This document shows positions 45,101 to 57,100 of a stretch of DNA of 64,000 nucleotides, one piece after another; the stretch's first letter is position 1, and each line of letters begins with the position of its first letter. The stretch covers positions 3,344,212 through 3,408,211 of the forward strand of contig JABAKD010000003.1 in assembly GCA_012845835.1 (NCBI GenBank), in the 5' to 3' direction. Source of the DNA: Undaria pinnatifida. Its lineage: Eukaryota; Sar; Phaeophyceae; Laminariales; Alariaceae. The notes below the pieces were generated by a model that worked only from the letters and a program-made list of their open reading frames with translations, was not told where the DNA came from and ran no database searches. Position numbers and translations under genes: made by a program.

Positions 45101-48100
45101 GGACTACTAGCTGGTATTTTCCCGAAGGTGCCGACTATCCGGCTTATTGGGTTTCCACACTAGTAGGAAGGATTTTTTTCACTGTGGGATGCCGTTTTTC
45201 CTTGCGGGTGCCCTCCCCGGCAGAGGGAATGTAGGTTTGGCTCGCTTCGCTCGCCTGGCTTTAGTCGGTGCAAGCCGGCTGGCCATCATCTGGCTTTGCC
45301 TGCCGACTTGCTGACTAAAGTCAGTTCGCCGGCTGTCGGCATCTACCGATTATTTAGTAGTCGCGAAAGCCTACCGACTCGCGACTCTACCAAACAGGTA
45401 ACGTCTGTCATCCAACGGCTAAAAAGGAATACGGTAAAAATTCTGCATTAAAACAAAATTGTAATGGAAGCAAGCTAGCATAATGTATGCACATATCGCT
45501 TTTTCATGTGGCATAATTCACAAAAAAACGAGCATAAAGGAGAAGATTATTAGAGGTCGGGAACCGACCAAAGAATAATAATCTGGTTTTTCTTGTGAGA
45601 GAGAACTTCGGAGGCGTTTTGGTTCATAACTCGGTGATTGAAGAACTGGCATTGATTGCATCAGCATGGCAGTTTTGGTTGATCGCTTCAGTGGCTATAC
45701 CACGTGGATGCAGTATTGGACGGTGCTGGCAGACTGGTAGAACACGCGATCAGACAGTCGTGCTGTTGCTAGTAGCTGGCTGGCAGCTGCTGGGCCAAGA
45801 ATGTTCAAACACTGCTTTTTCATGTGGCATAATTAAAAAAAAAATGAGCATAAAAGGAGCAGAACAATTGGCGGAAAACAACATTACTTATGTAGCGGCA
45901 AGAGAGGTCGTCACTAAAAAAACGTAAGCTCACCATGAACTGCTTGGCCTGCGTGGTGTCCGTCGGGATGCAATTTAGGATCTAAAGGATCTAAATGATC
46001 TATGTGATCTACATGACCTATGATCTATACTGTACGGTATATCTAGTCTACATGATCTACGTGATCTATATGATCTATACGATCTATACGATCTATACGA
46101 TCTATATTATCTATATGATCTAGATTATCCATATGATCTATATGATCTATATGATCTATATGATCTACATGATCTATATCGTGAGCCGTCCGACGTGGGA
46201 GACAGTTGGCGTGTGATTACCTGATAGCTCTTCTTAGCCTGACCCGGTTCACTCCCGCATGTGCTCAAGCATCTAGAGGGTCTAGATTGCGATATGTTCG
46301 ACGGCGTAGTTCGTGATGCGATCTGTTGAATGCGTGAAGAAATTTCGTTTTCGCGGTGGGCACTGCTCACGACCAAGCCGACGATAGAGGGTTGCCTTTC
46401 GCGGCCATTCGTTTGGCGGTGGGCTCCGGGTCGCTCGCGCGAGTGAGCCAACCTCCCTGTTTCTTCTCGCGGTGTTAAGGTTTCGTTCTTTCAAAAATTT
46501 GCGATATAAACCTCGCGATGAACTGGTTAGCTACGCCGCGCCAAGAAAACCGCCTGAAGGTTGTTGTCGGTGAGGTGCAGAGTCCCTCGTGCGAGTATGA
46601 TAGCATGACAGTATGATAGTATGATAGTATGACAGTATGATAGTGTGATACCTCAAACCCGCTAGTGAAAGGCCCGCTACCGTGGCGTTTGGTCTCACGT
46701 GGTAGCTCTTCTTCGCCTGCGCTCTGTCCTCCGGCACGTACTTGAAGCTGGCCTTGTTGTGCATGATGAGCTTGTTCTGAACAAAGTAAAAGCTGTCCGA
46801 TGTCGTCTCGTATGGGTTCGCGATCATTTCCTCGACTTTTAGATGTCCATTTTCGACAGATAGAGAGAGGAAAACGCAAGAAAACGGGAGGGAGGGGAAG
46901 GGAAGGGCAGGGGAGGGAAAAGGAGGGGAGGGAAGGGAAGGGAGGGAAGGGAGGAAGGGAAGGGAAGGGAAGGGAAGGGAAGGGAAGGGAAGGGAGGGAA
47001 GGGAAGGGAGGGAAGGGAAGGGAAGGGAAGGGGAAGGGAAGGGAAGGGAAGGGAAGGGAAGGGAAGGGAAGGGAAGGGAAGGAAGGGAAGGGAAGGGAAG
47101 GGAAGGGAAGGGAAGGGAAGGGAAGGAAGGGAGGGAAGGGAAGGAGGGAAGGGAAGGGAAGGGAAGGGAAGGGAAGGGGGAAGGGAAGGAGGGAAGGGAA
47201 GGGAAGGAAGGGAAGGGAAGGGAAGGGAAGGGAAGGGAAGGGAAGGGAAGGGAAGGGAAGGGAAGGGAAGGGAAGGGAAGGGAAGGGAGGGAAGGGAAGG
47301 GAAGGGAAGGGAAGGGAAGGGAAGGGAAGGGAAGGGAAGGAGGAAGGGAAGGGAAGGGAAGGGAAGGGAAGGGAAGGGAAGGGAAGGGAAGGGAAGGGAA
47401 GGGAAGGGAAGGGAAGGGAAGGGAAGGGAAGGGAAGGGAAGGGAAGGGAAGGGAAGGGAAGGGAAGGGAAGGGAAGGGAAGGGAAGGGAAGGAAGGAAGG
47501 GAAGGGAAGGGAAGGGAAGGAAGGGAAGGAAGGGAAGGGAAGGGAAGGGAAGGGAAGGAAGGAAGGGAAGGAAGGGAAGGGAAGGAAGGGAAGGGAAGGG
47601 AAGGGAAGGGAAGGGAAGGGAAGGGAAGGGAAGGGAAGGGAAGGGAAGGGAAGGGAAGGGAAGGGAAGGGAAGGGAAGGGAAGGGAAGGGAAGGGAAGGG
47701 AAGGGAAGGGAAGGGAAGGGAAGGGGAAGGGAAGGGAAGGGAAGGGAAGGGAAGGGAAGGGAAGGGAAGGGAAGGGAAGGGAAGGGAAGGGAAGGGAAGG
47801 GAAGGGAAGGGAAGGGAACGGAACGGAAAACAACGCCTCCGTTTAGCGAAACGTTAACAACCCAACCCCGGCGGCGCGCACCACATTTCATCATCACGAA
47901 CGTGTTATTTTTTGCGCATGGTAGCAACGCCTACAGATAGCGCCGAGCACACCTTTGACCCAAGAAGAAATTTAGCTCTGGCCAATACCATGGTTTATTT
48001 CCCAGGGGGTGGCACTTTCTCTGTTTTAGTTTTGTTTTGGATCACCCTTTCCACTATCTCCGAACTTTTCCTTTCTTTTTCTCCCTCCCTAGACGTAACT

Positions 48101-51100
48101 CAGATCATCCGGTGGGGCCACTAAGCAGGCTCTTCTTCCCCGCGCCCACGATCGTACGTGCTTTCAGTGCTATCGCGAAAAGGATTTCAGCTGTGTCTTC
48201 CCTCGTCGACTCGCATCGAATTATACCGCATACTTTTAACACTTCGCCGAAACGTCGTCGACTACGGTCGTGTTCAGTCTTGCTCCGCGATAGTGCCGTG
48301 CTTCATATTAGTGCAGGCCCTCCAGTATAGTGCGGTGAAGAGTCATCTCAAGTAGATGTTGCGCATTTTGGGGACCCAGTATAGTGCGGTCGAGCTCCCC
48401 AAGTGAGGAACTGCCGGGTAGTCTCGGTACTTTTGGTCGGATTGCGCGATTGAGCTCCGTGGAAGTCATGATTCGGGTGATGATGGGTGGTGATGGGTGA
48501 TGTGTGATGGATGACGATATTGAGCTCCTCGTGTTGGGAGCTCTCGGAAAGTTCTTGGAATCCTGTGTACCCCTACCGCGTGGGATGGCGCTGAACCTTG
48601 CTTGTCGCGACCGAGCAGGCTACGGTAGGGGGGGTCGCTTGTGGGGCCTTTTTGTTTTTTTGCAGTCGCTGGTGGTCACTTGCGCGAGTGGCCCACCTCC
48701 CCGCTCCTTGGCGATCTCGAGATTTCGCACTGCGTTCTAGGTTTTCGGCATGACTCCGCTGTGGCATGGTAAGAAGCTGCTGCCAAGAAAAACGCCCGAG
48801 AGTGCTCTCCTCCGTAAAATACAGAGTCAGCCGTGGGAGTATGATATGATATGAAATCTCAAACCCGGTAGTTCAAATGGGGGTATATCGTTATATGATC
48901 ATAACATCATCGTAACATCATCATAACATCATCATAACATCATCATAACATCACCATAACATCATCGTAACATCATCCTAACATCATCGTAACATCATCA
49001 TAACATCATCGTAACATCATCATAACATCATCATAATATCATCGTAACATCATCATAACATCATCGTAACATCATCATAACATCATCGTAACATCATCAT
49101 AACATCACCATAATCATAACGTCATCATAACATCATCATAACATCATCATAACATCATCATAACGTCATCATAGCATCATCATAACATCATCGTAACATC
49201 ATCATAACGTCATCATAACATCATCGTAACATCACCACAACATCATCGCAACATCATTATAACATAATCGTAACATCATCCCAACATCATCGTAACATCA
49301 TCATACCATCATCATAACATCATCGTAGCATCATCACAACATCATCGTCACATCATCATAACGTCATCATAGCATCATCATCACATCATCATAACATCAT
49401 CATAACGTCATAACATCATCATAACATCTCCCCTAAGGTGCCCTTGGTCATCATGGGATAGTTCAGCGTCCCGTCATAGTGCCGGTGGTAATATCTGGCA
49501 AGGCACCACACTAAGGAAGGCGTCTCGCCATAGTGCCGGTGTTAATATCTGGCAAGGCACCGCACTAAGGAAGGCGTCCCGTTATAGTGCCGGTGTGAAC
49601 ATCTGGCAAGGCACCGCACTAAGGAACTAAGGAAGGCGTCCCGTTATAGTGCCGGTGTGAACATCTGGCAAGGCACCGCACTAAGGAAGGACCGCGACTG
49701 TGTATTAATTCGTCCAAAACGTTGTAGTGCCTCCTCATGTCTTCGTCAAGCGGCGGGACTCGATGTATACCGACGAGCGATTGTCACCGCACTAAAGTGG
49801 GACCTCGCACTAAACGAACCCACCCGCTTTACCATGGAGGGCGATCGAAACTCGCCGAAAGGGTGGTACTCACTTAGGTCGTCGTCGAGCCGGGGAGGTG
49901 GGTTGGTATTCTGAATTGCGATTTTGATCGCACTTGCCCACACCATATGGGTTAGGCACTAACGCGGGACTATGACTCTGCTTCGGCAAAAAGGCGGTGC
50001 TCACTTGGATCGCCGTCGAGCAGGGGGAGCTGGTATGCTGGATTTCGATTTTCACCGCATTAAACTGGGAGACCCGCACTAAAGACTGAAAAGGACCACC
50101 GCAGAACCATGACTACTGTTGTATCTCGACAAAAGTAAAAGTTCTACTCACTTAGGTCGTCGTCGAGCGCGGGGACTTGGTACACGGCGTCCCAAGTGTT
50201 GGTGCTCCCGGGGATGCAAAACCCAAAGTTAAAGTCGTAGCTCTTCACCAACTATCGGTACGGCACGTTACGACGCAGCACGGCACGGCATGGAACATTT
50301 CACACGGCGAGCGCACGAAACGAGTGTTGGGCGTTCATGTCGTTCTCATGTCGTCTCGGGCTCAGGTGTGGGAAGCCTGATACATTCCTTGCACAATTAG
50401 TATTAAAACAAAGTAGTGGTAATCACTGAATAAGGCGGTGGTGCGCACAATCGACCCCCATCCCCTCCCTCTCAGGAGCAACCGCCTTTTCCGCTAGTAG
50501 GAAGGATAGCGCAATTGTGGTATTGGATTTGCTAGCTACAGGCTCAAGCGTGTCTGCACAGACGTGGAGGCCCCAGCTTCCCTCAATTGGGCGGTAGACC
50601 ACGCTATTGAGGGGCCGGCTGTGAGCAAGATGGTCAATACCGTTCTGCGGGTTTTCGTGGTGGCTGAGGCGTTTTTTTACTGTCTTATACAGGGACACCA
50701 CGATGTTAATACCGCCTTATATAGGGACAACAAGATAGTAATACCGCCTTATCCGGGGACCGTTATTGTGTACGCTTACATCCTCTCCTGAAAACAAAAA
50801 CAGAAAAGAGTCGCACCCGTGCAGCGTTAGAACCTGGTCCACGGTCACAAGGCGGACTCCGGCAACTCTCGAGTGGAAGATTCACCCGCGCTGGGTGGCC
50901 CGATTTAAGAGCGCCCCGTGACAAGCCGAAGCAAGCGCTCTTAACCCTACGTAGCTTTTTTATCTGTAGTGGGAAATATATAGCTTTTAGCATAGGCGGG
51001 ACATGCCGATGTAACCGCTCGTAAGTCCTGAATGCTCCTATCCTTGGCGCTAATAAATCGGGGTACTCATTTCGTAGAGAAAAATCAATACATCTTGTGC

Positions 51101-54100
51101 CAGACACCAGGCCCTCACGCGAGGAGCGAAGCAGGGGGGGACGCGGGAGGGGAGAGTGATCAGATACCCGGAATTGTTTCACTTGTCTCCCGTGAAACGA
51201 TTTTCTCTCTATACTCTTATCATGTTTCGACAAGGGTATTTGTGTTGTATTTTTCTCTCTACTTGTAATCACGCCGCAAAAGAGCGTTACCCTATTGCGT
51301 TTGTCTCTCTGCACTATAAACCAATCGCCAAATGGGAGCGTGCTGCTTACCTTGTTCCTGAAATAGTGCCTCTCCACCATTCTGAAGCCCGCGATTTCCA
51401 CCTCGCCGACAGAAAAGACCAGAGACGTCTGTCCCCAAGTATCAACGAATAAAGAAAGCGCGACGCGTGCGTAGCGTAGGCGACGAAGATGTACTGTTAT
51501 TTTTGGACAAGACGACGCCAAATTTATAGATCTATTTCGACTAATACGGGCGAATTTTGTGAATAGACAGATTTCCTTTCGTTTCTTCCCGTGATTTTCG
51601 TTCTTCGGGGGCACTGTGAGTTATCAACGTTGAAACTCATATAATACCGCACATTTTCGGCGGCAAACAAGCACAAGCATTATAACTGGGGGGGGACCCG
51701 CGACAAACACAAGAACCTATAGACTATACGAAGTATATATATATATATATATTTTTTTTCACACACATCTACTTCCCAGCTTCTGGACAAAAGCCGTGGT
51801 CACAGGTGTCGTCCCTTCTCCCCCCCGGTTCTTGTTCTCGATTTTGTTATCGCGCATAGGGGTTCAGCAATCCCACCGCTTGTCGATTTTTCATCGAGTG
51901 TTGCTGACTCACGCTCTCGCGCTTTCTGCGAGTCAGTTTGTGCACAAGAAGAAGTCCCACACGAATTTATACGAGTAAGCACTCGGGGGGACTCGAACTC
52001 ACGAAACTGATCTATTCCAGGCTTGAGAATAACCTGATACGCCACCGGGACGACCACCTCATATATATTCGACCACGGCTGCGGGAGGGAGGGGGGGCGT
52101 ACTCATTTGCTGCTTGCCTTAGTCATTTGACGCTTGACCACGCATTCCTTTCGAGACGGAGCACCGTTCTCTACTCCTAGTAGAGACACCTCCAACATTT
52201 GGGCGCTCAATACGATTCTTCTATATAGTACGAGTACATAGAAATTGTTTGCCTATCCTATGCCCTTCTTGTTTCGCCGTTTGTGGCCACATGGCAGGGA
52301 GGTTGCCCTACTTTGTGCTTCCGGATTTGAGCCCCTCGCACGAGTGACGCTGTACGTCGACGACAAAACTACTGTGTGCGGTCTGCTTGGCGCAGCGTAG
52401 CTGGCCGCTCCATTGCTGATTTGTATCGACAAAAACGCCTCGACGTCGTCTCACACCGACCACGGTGGAACACTTCCAACATCTCCTTGCAACGACCACG
52501 ACGACGAAACACCTCAACTTCTCCTCAGAGCGACCACAACGACGAAACGCTTCAGCCTCTCCGTAGAACGACCACGACGCACGCAACGCGCCAAACATCA
52601 ACATCTACCCGAAACAACCACACACGACGAAACGCTTCAAATTCTCTTCACAAACACCACGAGGAAATGGCAACCACGACGAAACACGTCAACAACTCTT
52701 CACAACGACCACGACGAAAAACCTTAACATATCTTCACAACGACCACGACAAAAAACCTCAACATTTCCTTACAACGGGCATGACGATTCAACTTTTTTT
52801 TTTTCTTTTAATCCTCCAGCGAATGGCGAAAAATAAGCTTAAGCTCACCACACTTCCGCGTGTGTTTTCATATTTGTCGCGCATCAATTTAACTCAAATG
52901 TATCCGCAATCCAGCTGGTTTGCTTGCGTACCCGCCGTTCCCCGTGGTCACGACAGCTCGAGCTGTCCCTACCGGCGGTACCGGTCCAGCAGATTCGAAC
53001 CCCCCGCAGCGACCACGGCGAAAAAACGTCACCATCTTCCCACAACGACTACGACGAAAAGAAACAACTTTTTTCTCCTCACAGCGACCACGACGAAGCA
53101 CTTCACCATCAAGATCTACACACAGCAATCGCCAGAAGAGAGAGAAAAAAAAAACACTTCAGCTTCAAAACATCTCCTCACAACGACCACGACCGTTAAT
53201 TCTAACTCTTAAGTGATATGGAAAAGTTGTGGTCACAAAATACGACACACACATTAATTAGGGGTTCGGAATACCTCGTACAACAATCGGCTGGGAGGGT
53301 GGGCAAATGAATACACGATAATATTCTTGAAACCGACGAACGTCAGACCCCTAGGCCCGCCCAACCCACGAAAAAACATCTAAACCCGACCCATAGGGCC
53401 CTTTATGCCCACAGCCCTGAAGAAAAAAAATGTTGGGTTGGTCGGGATAACTCCAACTCAACTGGCCAACAAAAGTCCACCAGAATTTGAGCAACACCCA
53501 ATCAGGTCTTGATGATTAACGTTTCGTTTTTCTTTCCTCTGACCCAACATAATTTTGGTAATATGCGTAGGCTGTTTGCGATGTACCAACTTTGGCCGGG
53601 TAGGAATTTGGGCAGAAAAACATGTATATAATACTACTGACAGTATTGAAAATGCCGAACGTCACAAATCCGAGGGAAAACAAGTCCACGAAAATCAGTA
53701 AAAAACTTAGCTTAGAAATACGTTTACGTACCTACCATTCGTTTATTTTTTCCCTTTGAAGCATATTTTTTTCTCGTGGATTGATTGGCCTTGGGTTATA
53801 TACGACATTCGTTCGGCTTCCATGCTTTTGTTTTTCTTTGTTCCACCCCAAACGAATCTGGAAATCGCAAACATCCTAGTCGCAAACACCCTGTTCACGC
53901 ATGTACTCACCTGAATGGACGGTAACCGCAGGACATCCTCTGAAAACTCGTACTTGATTAGGCGGTACGCGTTCTCGTCCAGGTTTCCCAGGTCGAGATC
54001 GAGGTCGATTGGCGGCGGGTAGTCTCTCCCCACCTTTTCGTTGCAGAATAAATACAGATGGCACAAGTCAGACAGATCATCGCACAGATCAGACGAATCA

Positions 54101-57100
54101 CCGTAGGGATCAGACAGATCATCGCACATATCAGAGATGTCGTGGCACATATCAGACATATCATCGCGCATATCAGACATATCACCGTACAGATCGGACA
54201 GGTCATCGAACATATCAGACAGATCATCATCGCACAGATCAGACGGATCATTTTGTCCCACAATAGTGCCGGTGCCCTGAATAGCACTGAAATGTTGGGC
54301 TGGGGCACAACAGGTCATCGAACATATCAGACAGATCATCATCGCACAGATCAGACGGATCATTTTGTCCCACAATAGCGCCGATGCCCTGAATAGCACC
54401 GAAATGTTGGGCTGGGGCACATGTCTGTACACTTCCGGGAATCCCCCCACGACTGCTGTAGCGCGTTTCGGCCGAAACCGTGCCGACCGACAGAGACTAC
54501 TCAACCGAAGAACCGAGGAAATACCCACAATATCATAACATCAGTGCACAGGACCAGCTATTGACCGAAATCTCCCTTTGTTCGAAGCTATCCTGTTCAC
54601 TGTTCACTGTTCACCGTTCACTGTTCATTGGCAAAACCGAGGGGGGTTACATGTCTTCAAAAGAGTAAAATACACATCTGGAAAAAAAAAAAATACGCGC
54701 GCAGCCGGAGTATGTATGTATCACGCGCATTGCAATCGATGGAACTCACAGCTTGACGTATTTCAAAACAAATCGATAATAAATACCCATAATCATCATG
54801 GCCTTCACACGGGTCGGATCTAGTCAAGGTGACCCGACCCGACCCGACCCGACCGGACCGGACCCGTGAGATTTGGAGACCTGCTGACCCGACCCATCAA
54901 CCCGACCCATGAAATTTCCAACACATCCTGGCCCACAGCGCTCGACCCGTTGAAGCCTTCCTGACCCGACATGAAGGCCCAATCGTGACCCATGGAAAGC
55001 CCTGATCCTTAATCATTGAGACACGATTGGGAGGAGTTGCCCGCTGAATCGCCCCACACGATCTGAGAATAAGGGGCGTCGTCCTACGATGGGGGGCAGC
55101 AGTTTTTGCCGACAAGTGTTTCTTTGGCTGGCGAGGCCTACTCAACTGAGTCGAGGAAGACTCATCCCACAGCAGCAGGGGTACAACGGAAGTTTTCCGA
55201 GCTTGTAACGCGAGACCCTCAATATCTCACCCGAGGCGGCATGAACTTCGAAGGCAATTCGTTCGCGCAATCCGACCAAACCCCTCCTTTCCGCTACTGT
55301 AGTCCCAGAAGCAAAACACGACGCTCGTAGAATATCAGGCTTAACAGGTGGTTCCTTGCCCGAGGAGTTCAAACCAACCAGTACGCCAGAATCGCTCGGT
55401 CCATAAAGCGTAACACCCCCTGTGGGATGATTCGAAAGCTACACCCGGCAGCAATGTGTTTTACGTTCTACACGTACGTAAGGTTGTCGCATGGTTCATC
55501 GTGGTGGGCGCGCTTTCGTTCTCCCCTCGAAGCCAGCGGATAGGGTGAGGCGAAGAGCTCTTCCGATGAGGGTCCACAAAAACAAAAACACCAGTGTCAG
55601 GTGCTACCGCCCTCTCTCGCAACGTGCTTCAGGATTAGGCTCGAAGATACCGGCGAGTTACCCCACGCGTACAGCCAAGGGAAAATGAACGTTACATGCT
55701 TCCCCTAGCCGTTAGATGCTAACAGACAGGCGTTGCCAAGAGGAGCCAAGGTCTGGTCCACCGAAACTAAAATTGACGGGCATACCTGGTGGTATTCGAC
55801 GTATACCGATCGCGGGGGGGGAGGGGGGGGGGGGGGGTGTACTCATTTCATGCATAGCTTTAGTCTTTATTTATACCATTGACCCTCGCACCCCTATATT
55901 GTCGGGACGGAGCACGTCGAGTTTCCACCAGCCGGGCAGGCAGGAATTTCTGGCACCAAACGCGAAGCGCAGTTTGAGGTGTTCGACGAGTCGCATGAAG
56001 GGTGAGCTGCATCCTACCACGAACAAGTTGTGAGGCTACCACCGGGCGGAGGGGGGGGAAACATAGTCACCAGAACAAGATGTGGCTACTTCGGAGTTCC
56101 ATAGTTAGCGTAGGACGAAATACTAAACATGAAAAAAAAGGGGGTGGGGGGAAAAAAACACCCTCGTCTTTTTGTAGCGGTTCATTGGAGAAAACTGTTG
56201 CCTGGCCTACATACACACTGTACAGATACTTCCTTACGCGAACGCCGTCGGAACACAGAAGAGTTTGGCTGCTGTTTCCGGTTGGGGTGTTCGTTTGATC
56301 CTGTAAAAAAAACGGATCTCCGTCGTAATAGTAGAAATCGGAGAACACATATATACGTTTGATGTGTAACTTGGGCTCTGTCTAGTACTTTTTTTCTTGT
56401 TATCAATCACCATTTTTGCTTTCCAGCTCAACCCGGAAGAGTTACATTTACCCTTAGCGACGTTCTTCAGGACAAGCCGTGATCACAGGCGTCTTCCCCT
56501 CTCCCCCTCCCGGTACTTGCCTTCGTTTTTATCGCGCAAAGGGTTCAGTGTTCCCACCGTTCAGCTTACTATGCTCGTTGAGTTTCATCGAGTTTTGCTA
56601 ACTTACGCTCTAGCGTTTCACGCTCGTCATTGTTTTACGCGAAAAAGGCCCCTACGAGCACGCGTATGCACTCGCTGAGCCTTGAACCCACGGCCTTGAT
56701 GTTACTGGCGACGAGATTCAACCATTGGTACTATTGTTCGACCATTGGTACTGCTCCTCCGTCGGGAACGCCGACTTCGGTCCCCCACAATGGGCCATGA
56801 AAATGCTCAAACTTACGCTCTAGCGTTTCACGCTCGTCATTGTTTTACGCGAAAAAGGCCCCTACGAGCACGCGTATGCACTCGCTGAGCCTTGAACCCA
56901 CGGCCTTGATGTTACTGGCGACGAGATTCAACCATTGGTACTACTACTCAACCATTGGTACTATTGTTCGACCATTGGTACTGCTCCTCCGTCGGGAACG
57001 CCGACTTCGGTCCCCCACAATTGGCCATGAAAATGCTCATCAGGTTGAACTTTCATGTTATTAGTAAAAATCGGGGCTTGAGGTAGATATGGAGAGCCCT

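Noticed and set aside
46475-47927. Long ORFs (348-452 codons) of FPSLP or EGKGR repeats
   Set aside because: By-products of the (GGGAA)n array; one merely runs into an off-frame reading of UNC119 exon e.
45985-49430. Regularly spaced short repeats as a CRISPR-like array
   Set aside because: Units of 9 and 11 bases in direct tandem with no spacers, in a eukaryotic intron; simple minisatellites.
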